From NCBI GenBank assembly GCA_964343805.1, contig CAYFLR010000004.1:1-64000 (forward strand): a stretch of DNA of 64,000 nt, given 5' to 3'. Shown piece by piece: positions 16,228-24,994 of the stretch. Under the pieces are notes generated by a model, which did no database searches, was not told the DNA's origin, and was given only the letters and a program-made list of their open reading frames with translations. The stretch is from CAYFLR01 sp964343805 (GTDB taxonomy: Bacteria > Bdellovibrionota_B > Oligoflexia > CAYFLR01). A program made the position numbers and the translations under genes. The stretch's first letter is position 1. Each line of letters starts with the position of its first letter.

Positions 16228-18243
16228 TTAGAGGAATTGAAGTTCTATTTTCTTCAAAACAAAAAGCTCATCTCGTAGACTGGCCGCGGTTTCAAAGTCG
16301 AGTTCATTTGCTGCTTTTTTCATAGCTTTTTCAACTTGTTTGATCTTCTTTTTAATTTCTGCTGGAGATTTGTAGGAGATGAGATCGTCCAGCTGAACAT
16401 TGGCAGGGATATCTCCGTCTGGAAGAGGGAGATCAGTTAAATTATAAATTTCTTTAAGATCCTTTCCGATCTCTTTCTTAATTCCCTTAGGAGTGATTCC
16501 ATGATCTTGGTTGTATTTCTGCTGAATGGTTCTTCGACGAATGGTTTCATCCAGGCAGTTTTGCATAGACCCAGTGATGCGGTCAGCATAGAAAATAACA
16601 TGGCCATTGATATTACGAGCGGCTCTACCAGCAGTTTGAATTAAGGATGAGGTGGATCTTAAAAACCCCTCTTTATCAGCGTCCAACACTGCGACTAAAC
16701 TGACCTCAGGAAGGTCGAGACCTTCTCTTAATAAGTTAACCCCGATTAAAACTTCTGTCTCTCTGAGTCTTAATCTGCGGATAATTTCTACCCTTTCGAT
16801 GGTTTTCACTTCAGAGTGAAGATATTCACATTTGATATCTTTATTTTGAAAATAAGTGGTGAGTTCTTCAGCCATTCTTTTGGTTAGAGTTGTGACCAAA
16901 ACGCACTCTTCTCTTTTTAATACCTTGGTTATTTCATGATGGAGATCTTCCACCTGATTACTCACCGGACGAACTGAAATTTCAGGGTCGAGTAGACCAG
17001 TGGGTCGGATTACTTGATCTGTGAATTCTCCTTCGGTTTTGTCCATTTCGTACTTACCAGGGGTTGCCGAGACATAGAGAGATTGATTTAACTTAGCAGA
17101 AAATTCATCAAAAGTGAGAGGACGGTTATCCAGAGCGGAAGGAAGTCGGAATCCAAAATTCACCAGGTTTTCTTTTCGTGAACGATCTCCCCGATACATG
17201 GCTCCCACCTGGGGAATGGTTACATGGGACTCATCTACAAATAACAAAAAGTTAGATGGAAAATACTCTAAAAGTGTGGGGGGAGGAGCTCCAGTGGGCC
17301 TTCCAGTAAGGTATCTGGAGTAATTCTCAATGCCAGGACAGTGTCCGATCTCCTGGAGCATTTCAATATCATGCAGTGTCCTGGTTTCCAGTCTTTGGTA
17401 CTCCACATGCTTTTTCTCATTTCTAAAGTGATGAAGTTGGGATTGCAAATCTCCTTCAATTTCATGAATTATGGAAGAGATGCGGTCTGCCTCAGTGACA
17501 TAATGGGAGCCAGGAAAAATGGTATATCTTCCAGGCTTAGCTTGAATCTCTCCGGTGAGGGGGTCGAACACCACAATGGAGTCTATTTCATCTCCAAAAA
17601 ACTCAATACGGAGAGCTTCTTTCTGTTGACTAGCCGGGATAATGTCCACCGTATCTCCTCTTACTCGAAAGGTACCTCGGTGGAAATCAATATCAGATCT
17701 TTCATACTGAATGGCGATGAGTTCCTGTAAGAAGAGGTCTCGATCAAAGGTCATTCCTTCTTCAATATAGACCGTCATCTTTTTATAAATTTCAGGTGAT
17801 CCAATGCCATAAATACAAGATACGCTGGATACCACAATCACATCCTCTCTTTGTAAGAGTGAGGATGTGGCGGCATGCCGCATTTTATCGATATCGTCGT
17901 TTATGGAGCTATCTTTTTCAATATAGGTGTCTGTATTTACAATGTAGGCTTCTGGCTGATAATAATCATAATAGCTAATAAAGTATTCCACTGCATTATG
18001 GGGAAAGAGTTCTTTGAACTCAGCAAAAAGTTGCGCAGCTAGAGTTTTATTATGGGCGAGAATCAGAGTCGGTCGTTGTAACTCTTGGATTACATTAGCC
18101 ATGGTAAAGGTCTTTCCTGAGCCGGTAACCCCCAGGAGGACCTGGTGTTCTTTACCGGCTTCAAAACCTTTGACTAAATCAGCAATGGCTTTAGGCTGAT
18201 CTCCCGTAGGTCGATAATTGGATTTCAGCTGAAATAAACTCAT
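16228..18243 (-). CDS. uvrB: Excinuclease ABC subunit B
   Basis: Full-length UvrB (671 residues), the damage-verifying helicase-like subunit that is handed DNA by UvrA and recruits UvrC. Seen in order: Walker A GVTGSGKT (about 40-47), the YDYYQPEAYI beta-hairpin region (about 93-102), the DESH box (about 338-341), helicase motifs V/VI (NLLREGLDLPE, QTAGRAARN), and the C-terminal UVR domain (last 40 residues) that binds UvrC. The ATG at 18243 matches the family start. It lies 18 bases after a small secreted-protein gene and 16 bases before uvrC, consistent with one operon. uvrA is not in the window. Confidence 0.97.
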   Translation of the reverse strand: MSLFQLKSNYRPTGDQPKAIADLVKGFEAGKEHQVLLGVTGSGKTFTMANVIQELQRPTLILAHNKTLAAQLFAEFKELFPHNAVEYFISYYDYYQPEAYIVNTDTYIEKDSSINDDIDKMRHAATSSLLQREDVIVVSSVSCIYGIGSPEIYKKMTVYIEEGMTFDRDLFLQELIAIQYERSDIDFHRGTFRVRGDTVDIIPASQQKEALRIEFFGDEIDSIVVFDPLTGEIQAKPGRYTIFPGSHYVTEADRISSIIHEIEGDLQSQLHHFRNEKKHVEYQRLETRTLHDIEMLQEIGHCPGIENYSRYLTGRPTGAPPPTLLEYFPSNFLLFVDESHVTIPQVGAMYRGDRSRKENLVNFGFRLPSALDNRPLTFDEFSAKLNQSLYVSATPGKYEMDKTEGEFTDQVIRPTGLLDPEISVRPVSNQVEDLHHEITKVLKREECVLVTTLTKRMAEELTTYFQNKDIKCEYLHSEVKTIERVEIIRRLRLRETEVLIGVNLLREGLDLPEVSLVAVLDADKEGFLRSTSSLIQTAGRAARNINGHVIFYADRITGSMQNCLDETIRRRTIQQKYNQDHGITPKGIKKEIGKDLKEIYNLTDLPLPDGDIPANVQLDDLISYKSPAEIKKKIKQVEKAMKKAANELDFETAASLRDELFVLKKIELQFL

Positions 18244-18261
18244 ATTAGAATAGAAAATTCT

Positions 18262-18615
18262 CTAAGGCTGTGAATGAAGACAGCGAAAATTCATGTCATC
18301 TGCTGTATTCCCATCTTTGTCTACATAGGAGATAGTGACTAGAGAGTATACTTTATCTCCTAAAACACTGGCAGCGCGCTCGATGGTCAATTTATCCATA
18401 GTGAAGCCGGTGGCCAGCTTCATATCATGCCATCTGTCTTTACGAACATGAAAGACAATACAGTAGGGATTAAAAAAATCAGTATCTCTGGTTTGAATTC
18501 GTTCTAAAACTGCTACCGAACCTACATAGGATTCATTTTCTACAGGGCGAGCTTCTAAATTAGCAAATGAGGTGAAAATAAAAACCATGGCTAAAATGGA
18601 AAAAAATACTTTCAT
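18262..18615 (-). CDS. Small secreted protein, function unknown
   Basis: From ATG 18615 (AAGGAG 6 bases upstream) the product has 117 residues with a clear signal peptide (MKVFFSILAMVFIFTSFA, then LEARP). The mature part of about 95 residues contains two Cys (FNPYCIVF and FRCLHS) that could form a disulfide, and no motif I recognise. An in-frame codon 20 residues earlier would put a second hydrophobic stretch in front and is unlikely. It sits between the EEP-family gene and uvrB in the same orientation. Confidence 0.75.
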   Translation of the reverse strand: MKVFFSILAMVFIFTSFANLEARPVENESYVGSVAVLERIQTRDTDFFNPYCIVFHVRKDRWHDMKLATGFTMDKLTIERAASVLGDKVYSLVTISYVDKDGNTADDMNFRCLHSQP

Positions 18616-18683
18616 AGTGCACTCCTTGCAATAATTTGACGGATGATCTTGGATTATCAAAAAGAAGTAAATCACATGGAGGG

Positions 18684-19484
18684 TTAGGATTCAAGGCTTA
18701 TTTGAATGCAGCATTTTACTGGATAGTGATCTGAGGGGAATCGGGTTCCTTCGGGGTTTTTTAACTTTTTACAGCGGCAATCCAGCTCTATATTAGGCAC
18801 TTTAAAATTTTTATCAAGTAAGATCCAGTCAATCCTTTCACCTTCACTGCCTCCCTTAAAGCCATGATGGGATGTGTGTTCTTGTACTCCATTGGCGATC
18901 CAAGGATCATATAAATCGCTAAGTTGTTCCATAATCAGATTACGAGTTCCTGATAAGGGAGAGTCATTAAAATCACCCACCAAGATCAGTGGAAGTGCTG
19001 ATGTATTTACCTGTTTAATCTGTTCTGTTAACACCCGACTCTGTTTCAATCGAGTAGATTCATAAATATGATCAAGATGAACATTTACAAACAAAAATTG
19101 AAGGTTGCTGTCTTTTAAATCAAAGATGGTCCAGGTGAGCATTCTCGGCCAGGCGCTGTCGTAGGATTTACTGCCCGGTATAGTTGGGGTTTCAGAAAGC
19201 CACAGATCACCACTTTTATTCAATGTTAAGAGATTTGGATTATAGAAAACGCAAGGGTACATCCTCTCCTTATCCCAGTTACGATGCTGATCCACTAAAT
19301 TGAGATTCGGAAAGAGTTTGATCAAATCTTCAATTTGCCAAAAAAAACCCTCTTGGGTGGCTATGATATCTGGAGAGGCTGAGAGAAGAGTTTCTGCTAA
19401 ATAATCTTTCCGATCGTTCCAACGATTGGGGTCATCTCGTGGATCATCATATCGAATGTTTGATGTTATAACCCTTAGATCCAC
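18684..19484 (-). CDS. Endonuclease/exonuclease/phosphatase (EEP) family protein
   Basis: Mg-dependent phosphodiester or phosphomonoester hydrolase of the EEP superfamily (266 residues). Catalytic blocks are visible: SNIRYD near the N-terminus (Asn), ATQEG (metal-binding Glu), VNVHLDH (His), VGDFNDSP (Asp/Asn), and the terminal SDHYPV (Asp-His pair). There is no signal peptide, so it should be cytoplasmic. The start is GTG at 19484, with AGGGGG 5 bases upstream. The exact substrate cannot be told from sequence; nucleic acid, inositol phosphates or sphingomyelin are all known in the family. Confidence 0.88.
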   Translation of the reverse strand: MDLRVITSNIRYDDPRDDPNRWNDRKDYLAETLLSASPDIIATQEGFFWQIEDLIKLFPNLNLVDQHRNWDKERMYPCVFYNPNLLTLNKSGDLWLSETPTIPGSKSYDSAWPRMLTWTIFDLKDSNLQFLFVNVHLDHIYESTRLKQSRVLTEQIKQVNTSALPLILVGDFNDSPLSGTRNLIMEQLSDLYDPWIANGVQEHTSHHGFKGGSEGERIDWILLDKNFKVPNIELDCRCKKLKNPEGTRFPSDHYPVKCCIQISLES

Positions 19485-19551
19485 TGTGGCCCCCTTTTTT
19501 TATATCTTTGTAATTCCAAATATTTTCAAAGAAAAGTAAAAATTTCAATAG

Positions 19552-20835
19552 TTATTTTGCAATGGAAAGTTGGATGTTCCCTCCATCCCATCCCCGATAA
19601 TAGCGCTCTGTATTCCAGTTAATGGATTGCACCATTTCATCCACATCAAAGGTCACTTGAGCTAATAATGAGGAGGTGGGAGAAAAGGAGAATTCGTAGT
19701 TTACATTAAACCGATGTTCGGTGGTGGGGTTATTTGTGGGTTCCTTTTTATCTGTCCACTTGCCATCTTCCTGATAGAGGTTGAATTGATATCTTAGAGT
19801 TAATAAATCTTTTCTGGAAGGAAGGAGATTGGTTTGCCATGCAACAAAGGGGAGTTTGTTGCTGAGCTTTATGAGGTCCTGGTTGTTATGGAATGCGCGG
19901 TTTGCAAGGTCTAAACCAAACCGAATATTCTGAGTGAGACCAAAGATTTGATGGAGTTTGATTCCCAGTTGAAAGAGCTCTCTTTTTACTTGGTGACTAT
20001 AATTCTCTTGTAAAGCACTGATATCAAACTCTTTCATTTTCTTACTTTGATCCAGCTGCAGGCGAAATAAAATCTGCAAACTGGGCAATAGAAAGTAGGA
20101 TGTATGAAGGGACACCAACTGTTTTTCATATAAGAAAGTACTTTTTTCATCTGGAAAAATCCACTTTGTTTTGCTCTCTTTGCGAAATGCAAATTCAAAG
20201 AAGCTCCCTTCCTCGGGACTATCAGTTTCCCCGCTGGTCCAACGGGCAGTAACCCCAAAGGTGGTGGGCTCATATCCCTTCTCATAATAGTCGTTTCTGT
20301 CATTTCTCAACTGCCTGGGATAATCCACCAGGGTGTAGTAGAGCCTTACTTCTAGCTCTGGAAGGAGAAAGGAGAGTGCTCCTCCAATGTCATCTTTCCG
20401 CTTGTAGAGGGAAGGTTCCCCATAAAGGGAAAGGGATACTTTAGGTATTAGGAAGTATTGAAATTCAATGATTTGATGCTGGATATTTCGTTCAAAAGAT
20501 CCTTGTTCTAGATAGAGAAACCGGAAGTTAAGATTGGGTAGAAGCTCAGCGTTCCACTTAAACCGGTTTATTATGGCAAAATGACTCTTATCCAGACTCC
20601 CAGCTGATATGGTGTATCCGTTATTAAAATGATGCCAGCGATACTGCCAGGAGGGAGAAAAGTGATAGCTGATGATGTCGGATTGATACTCTCCATTGTG
20701 TTTTTTAGGGTTCCAGTTGGTGGCCGCTTCACTCTCAGTAAGGCTATGAAATTCCTGCATTTCTTCATAGGCAAGCAGACCGGTATGAGCGAGGGTTGAG
20801 AGGATAATTAATAACAAGAAAGAAGGTGTGGCCAT
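19552..20835 (-). CDS. Probable outer-membrane beta-barrel protein
   Basis: A signal peptide (ending near GLLA-Y) precedes about 400 residues with the aromatic, alternating pattern of an outer-membrane barrel: many WYWHH and FRLQLDQ type strands separated by charged loops. No conserved family was recognised. It is divergent from the lipoprotein gene starting at 20996, with a 160-base shared upstream region, and is followed 67 bases later by the EEP-family gene. Confidence 0.72.
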   Translation of the reverse strand: MATPSFLLLIILSTLAHTGLLAYEEMQEFHSLTESEAATNWNPKKHNGEYQSDIISYHFSPSWQYRWHHFNNGYTISAGSLDKSHFAIINRFKWNAELLPNLNFRFLYLEQGSFERNIQHQIIEFQYFLIPKVSLSLYGEPSLYKRKDDIGGALSFLLPELEVRLYYTLVDYPRQLRNDRNDYYEKGYEPTTFGVTARWTSGETDSPEEGSFFEFAFRKESKTKWIFPDEKSTFLYEKQLVSLHTSYFLLPSLQILFRLQLDQSKKMKEFDISALQENYSHQVKRELFQLGIKLHQIFGLTQNIRFGLDLANRAFHNNQDLIKLSNKLPFVAWQTNLLPSRKDLLTLRYQFNLYQEDGKWTDKKEPTNNPTTEHRFNVNYEFSFSPTSSLLAQVTFDVDEMVQSINWNTERYYRGWDGGNIQLSIAK

Positions 20836-20948
20836 TTAGCATGTCCAATATTGGTCGTATTAATGATCAATTCTACGTTTTTTTTACTACAAAACACACT
20901 GTTTTAACAGAGTAATTTTTATTTTACAGCCGGCATTCTATCAGATCC

Positions 20949-20975
20949 TAAAATAATAATTTCAAATTCCGATAA
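20949..20975 (+). promoter_or_regulatory. FliA (sigma-28)-like promoter motif
   Basis: TAAA (20949-20952), 15 bases, TCCGATAA (20968-20975). The sigma-28 consensus in many bacteria is TAAA-N15-GCCGATAA, so this differs at one base of the -10. It lies 20 bases before the start codon of the FGE-like lipoprotein, close enough that the ribosome binding site would be at the very 5' end of the messenger. Confidence 0.6.
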
Positions 20976-20995
20976 GAGGGTAGGAGGATAAGAAA

Positions 20996-23833
20996 TTGAT
21001 GATTGCATTTGTTAAAACACTCATACTGCTGGTTTCCTTTTGTTTAATTTTTTCTTGTAATAAGAAAGAGGAAGAGATTCCTGATCGTGTGATTCCTAAT
21101 GAAAAGGGTACGAAGGTAGACCAAAAAGCCCAAGCACCAGAAGATAAAAACGCAGAAGATGCTCAGTTAGTCGGGAAAAAGGTTTTGGTTCCAGAGGGCT
21201 ATAAGGTTGCGGAGGTGGATCTGGAGTTTGTCAAACACCTGCCTGGATCGAGTCCCAAAGCGAGTCCCAAGATAAGTCCTAAGGCCAGCCCCAAGGCGAG
21301 CCCCAAAGCCAGTCCCAAAGCCAGTCCTAAAGCGAGCCCAAAGGCCAGTCCTAAGCTTATTTCTTCCATGGGATTTCAATTGGTAGAGGCGGAGGAAAGC
21401 GAAACGAATTATCGGCTCACCGTCCGATATCTTCCCGAGTCAGGGAAAGATTTGATGGCTATTAAGGCAGAAGAAATTCCTACCGCTAAATTGATTGTGA
21501 TTGATGAAGAGGGTTATGTGGAGTCGGGCTTTGAACTGGTTTTGAGTGAACAGGATTTGCTGAACGAGTTTATGCTCATAGGTATAGAAGTTCCCAATGA
21601 GGACTATCAAGGACTTTATGAAATAAGAGTGGTGAATACCAGCTCCATTAATAGTAAAGCCTTACTGAACAATGTAATCTCTTTAACCAATAGTAATTCT
21701 AACAGCAATGACAATCAGGGTGATGAGGAACCAACTGCTGGATTTCTTAAAATTCATAGTGTTCCAATTACCAATGCCACCACCGTAGCAGCCACTTTAG
21801 TATCTAAAGAAGGTGTGGCTCAAGTACTGCCAGAGAGTCTTGGTAAATTTAAAGAGCTTTCTACTTTATTGGGTCCCGCAGAGCTTGAGCAGGNNNNNNN
21901 NNNGGGTGTAAGTTTAGATAAGGCGATAGAGATCATTCAGACCTTTATTCGTTATACCATATATCTTGATACCGATTACCGTTCCAAAACAATGGAACTC
22001 ACCGTTGATATTCTGAAAGTACTTAGAGAAGATGCCTACGATATCACAATCGAAGACAGTGCCCGTACCCAGGGATTCACCAGCATACTGGTGCAGTCAG
22101 TCTATGATGATGTGATTCATATGGCCGAACAGATGATTCTTTTAATGAAAGCTGATGAGCAGCTCTTTGATGAGGCGATGGATAAAATTGCTCCCGCTTC
22201 CGATAGAGAAGACTGGCGGGAGTACGTGGGAGGCGATAAGACCACCACCGAGATCATGGCCAAATTAGAAGAGTATGTATCAGATTATGTGAAAGATATT
22301 GAGCGTTGGGCAGTGGATTGTAAATCCGGACTGCATAACTACTATAAAACCTTAGGAGCTGCAGGCGAGTTGGTTTTTGACTGTGTGGATAGGATGTGTA
22401 AGTCAATTCCTACTGACCTCGTATTACAAAATGCTAAAGAAGGCGTTTGGGTGAAGCCTCGTTCTTCTAGACATCAGCAGTATGGCAGTGGTTATGTAAG
22501 AATTAACATAGGTAGCTTTGATAAGACTGATGTGGGAGGCTACCGCGTCTATATTTCTCATAATCGAGATGACGCCGATTTGGAATTTAAATGTGAAAAG
22601 GGTATTCAAGGAAACCTCTATAGCAATGGTCAAATACAAACCAATGGTCAATTGGTGACGGGTAGAGGTTTAGAAATTGAAGGCATACATATACCTCCCC
22701 AAAGCCACAGCCATTTCATAAAAGGATGTCAAGAGTTTGCAGATCCTAAACTCACTCGAACTTTTGTTCAGGTGAGAGGCATGGTCCCTGAGGCCAAATA
22801 CTATTTCACGGTGGCCACCTATCATAAATCTACAGGTGAGAATCTGCGGGTGTTCCCTGTGCTAGTGGGAACAGCTGGGGGAACAGGGCGCTGTGGTCCT
22901 GATAATATTGATTGTCAAATGGATTATGTGGCTGCCGAAGATTCAGGTTTGAGCTATGGTTATTGGATTGACCGATTTGAAGCCTCTCCTGCTCTGACTT
23001 TTAATCCACTACCCATTGAAAACTATAGCTATACTGGGCCTCCATTAAGAGGGGGTACGGTAGAAGATCCTATTAGTACAGGAACTTTTAAAACCCCAGG
23101 GAGTAGTTTGCCATTAGTTACAGCTGAAAGTCAGCTAGATTGGTCCAGTGCATATCAGTATTGCTATAACCGCAGAAGGGGCTTTAGAATGGCCACCATC
23201 TATGAATGGTATGCAGGTAGTTTAGGAACTCCTGATAAACAAAGTAATTTCGAACCTGCAGATTGTAATGTATGGAATAAGGCCAAAGGTGGAGAAAATC
23301 CAACAGAAAATGTGCAAGGTGAAGGAGACATGAAAGGCGATGCCTTAGGTTCTGGTGATGATACTACTTTAAAAGCTTCTATTACAGGATCTCATAGTCG
23401 TTGCAAAACCATCTATGGAGGTTATGATTTCATCGGTAATCTCGCAGAATGGGTGGATTTGGTCATAGATATAAATGAGAGTAATATGACCACCAGTAAT
23501 GCTCGAAGTTATTGTAACCTCATGGGACTTTGTCCAGAGATGGCCCCGGGTAAAAGCANNNNNNNNNNACTATCAGCTAGCTCCAAAGGAGCTGCCATTA
23601 CCAGCTTTGATACCACCTTAGGAATTGATTCAGTTAATGGTGATAAAACAGATGGCTTTGATGGGGATGCTAGTCAATCTATTGTTTCCGGTCGTACTAC
23701 CGACATTGGTGTTGTGGTGGGCGGAAATTGGTGGTCTGGAGCAGGTGGAGGACGTCATTCTATAGATCTTCGTCACAAGTGGAGTGATATTAATACCGCC
23801 ATTGGTACCCGTTGTGTGATTGTAGGACAATAA
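20996..23833 (+). CDS. Lipoprotein with SPKA repeats and a C-terminal FGE-sulfatase fold
   Basis: The lipobox IFSC is at C21. Residues 86-120 are nine SPK(A) units, a flexible positively charged linker near the lipid anchor. A predicted helical region follows (about 270-480), then a beta-rich part, and from about 650 a formylglycine-generating-enzyme-like (SUMF1) fold: YWIDRFEASP, RMATIYEWYAGS, GNLAEWVDL, and GGNWWSG...GTRCVI. The redox cysteines of true FGE are not seen, so the fold is probably a binding module rather than an enzyme. Two 10-base gaps (21894, 23559) interrupt it but the frame is kept. Start is TTG 20996 or ATG 20999; AGGAGG is at 20982-20987. A FliA-like promoter motif lies just upstream. 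Confidence 0.85.
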   Translation: MMIAFVKTLILLVSFCLIFSCNKKEEEIPDRVIPNEKGTKVDQKAQAPEDKNAEDAQLVGKKVLVPEGYKVAEVDLEFVKHLPGSSPKASPKISPKASPKASPKASPKASPKASPKASPKLISSMGFQLVEAEESETNYRLTVRYLPESGKDLMAIKAEEIPTAKLIVIDEEGYVESGFELVLSEQDLLNEFMLIGIEVPNEDYQGLYEIRVVNTSSINSKALLNNVISLTNSNSNSNDNQGDEEPTAGFLKIHSVPITNATTVAATLVSKEGVAQVLPESLGKFKELSTLLGPAELEQXXXXGVSLDKAIEIIQTFIRYTIYLDTDYRSKTMELTVDILKVLREDAYDITIEDSARTQGFTSILVQSVYDDVIHMAEQMILLMKADEQLFDEAMDKIAPASDREDWREYVGGDKTTTEIMAKLEEYVSDYVKDIERWAVDCKSGLHNYYKTLGAAGELVFDCVDRMCKSIPTDLVLQNAKEGVWVKPRSSRHQQYGSGYVRINIGSFDKTDVGGYRVYISHNRDDADLEFKCEKGIQGNLYSNGQIQTNGQLVTGRGLEIEGIHIPPQSHSHFIKGCQEFADPKLTRTFVQVRGMVPEAKYYFTVATYHKSTGENLRVFPVLVGTAGGTGRCGPDNIDCQMDYVAAEDSGLSYGYWIDRFEASPALTFNPLPIENYSYTGPPLRGGTVEDPISTGTFKTPGSSLPLVTAESQLDWSSAYQYCYNRRRGFRMATIYEWYAGSLGTPDKQSNFEPADCNVWNKAKGGENPTENVQGEGDMKGDALGSGDDTTLKASITGSHSRCKTIYGGYDFIGNLAEWVDLVIDINESNMTTSNARSYCNLMGLCPEMAPGKSXXXXLSASSKGAAITSFDTTLGIDSVNGDKTDGFDGDASQSIVSGRTTDIGVVVGGNWWSGAGGGRHSIDLRHKWSDINTAIGTRCVIVGQ
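21251..21355 (+). repeat. 12-base repeat coding for SPKA units
   Basis: Nine tandem copies of a 12-base unit (AGYCCNAARGCN type) encode SPKA-SPKI-(SPKA)6-SPK. Synonymous positions vary between units, so protein-level selection maintains the repeat rather than very recent slippage alone. Confidence 0.9.
21894..21903. other. Assembly gap of 10 N
   Basis: Ten unknown bases inside the FGE-like lipoprotein gene; the frame continues unchanged on the other side. Confidence 0.95.
23559..23568. other. Assembly gap of 10 N
   Basis: Ten unknown bases in the C-terminal FGE-like domain. The downstream frame is correct because the family's terminal motif (GGNWWSG...GTRC) follows. Confidence 0.95.
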
Positions 23834-23836
23834 TCT

Positions 23837-24994
23837 TCAACTATAATAGTTAAAAATATCCATTCTATAGAGCGTCACTTTCGCAGATGATTTTTCCCTA
23901 AGCATCTTCTTAAATGTCTTGACTTGGGCTTCTTCTTGTTCTGGCTGAAGGGCTCCATCCATAGGAGAGAGATAGATCAGATCTTTAGCATCGAGGTTCA
24001 GCTGGCTAATGATCTCCGCTGATTTTAAAAAATGACGATTTACCTTGATTTGATCATCCAAAAGAAGGGTGATTCCCACCTGGAGCCCCGCCTCTTTTTG
24101 TTTGTTTATAGTATTTATGAGGGGTTTTAGATTTGGATTTTTTCCCCACTTTTCCCTTTGCTCTGGATCTCCAGTTTCAAGGCCTATGACAGAACGGTAG
24201 AAGCCTCTTTTTTTTAACTCCACATAGTCTTTGACTTCTCTTTTAGGGCTATGATCTGGATCATGAAAGGCGGCAATTCCTCGTGTCTGCTGACCGAAGT
24301 ACTTATTTATTAAATCCAAACTTTTTAGCAAGTGTTGCTGACTCAAAGAGAGGGCACTGGCTGATCCTAAAAAGAGTCCTCTGCGGTATAAGAGGGTTTC
24401 ACCCCAATGCCGTTTAACCTGCTTTAAGTGCTGTTCAAATTTCCTTAAATCGGTGGGAATAAAACGTTTGTTCCGATAGAAAGCACAGAAGGAACACTGG
24501 TTATTCGGGCATCCAGTTGCTGGCAATAATACCAGATCCTGATAGCGATCCGGCGGGAGGATCGGTACTTTTTCAGAATATATCTCGGAAAAAATTTTTC
24601 GTTGCTGGGTATGTTTCACTGCATCCCAGCAGCTTGCTTCCTCTAGGAGTCGCGTGATGGAATCGGAAGATAGATTCTCTCCAGTAAGTTCCAGAGGGTA
24701 AGCTTTGCTGTTAATAAGGTCTATCAATTTATGGGCGGTATCTGCCACTTTTTGATGAAAGTGGGGAAAGAGAGAGGCATCTTCTTTGAATAATCCCCCT
24801 TTTTGACTCACGGTGATTCCCGAATCGAAGGTCCTGCGATAGAAGGTGTTATCTTGATGAAATAGAGCCCATCTCCCGTGGCTATCTACACGGAGGGTGG
24901 TATCCGGGGGGGCCTCAATGACGAGATGAGCCTCCGTTTGACGGCAACGAATGGTGGAAGATAAATAATCGGGGGATCTTTTGTACTGCATCAC
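23837..24994 (-). CDS. Radical SAM protein, substrate unknown
   Basis: The [4Fe-4S] cluster motif is CPNNQCSFC at about residues 173-181, spaced CX4CX2C rather than the usual CX3CX2C. This spacing, with a following F/Y and basic residues, is seen in a group of uncharacterised radical SAM proteins. The barrel includes GLETGDPEQREKWGK and LDDQIKVNRHFL. The N-terminal 130 residues are not part of the core and may bind substrate. The first codon is GTG 24994, overlapping the TAG stop of the upstream gene, with an ATG one codon later. It is the last gene of a three-gene unit with the AlaDH-like and metallo-beta-lactamase genes, and ends 3 bases from the convergent lipoprotein gene. Confidence 0.88.
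   Translation of the reverse strand: MMQYKRSPDYLSSTIRCRQTEAHLVIEAPPDTTLRVDSHGRWALFHQDNTFYRRTFDSGITVSQKGGLFKEDASLFPHFHQKVADTAHKLIDLINSKAYPLELTGENLSSDSITRLLEEASCWDAVKHTQQRKIFSEIYSEKVPILPPDRYQDLVLLPATGCPNNQCSFCAFYRNKRFIPTDLRKFEQHLKQVKRHWGETLLYRRGLFLGSASALSLSQQHLLKSLDLINKYFGQQTRGIAAFHDPDHSPKREVKDYVELKKRGFYRSVIGLETGDPEQREKWGKNPNLKPLINTINKQKEAGLQVGITLLLDDQIKVNRHFLKSAEIISQLNLDAKDLIYLSPMDGALQPEQEEAQVKTFKKMLREKSSAKVTLYRMDIFNYYS

Noticed and set aside
21251..21355. CRISPR-like or satellite array
   Set aside because: The repeat is an in-frame 12-base coding repeat without spacers.
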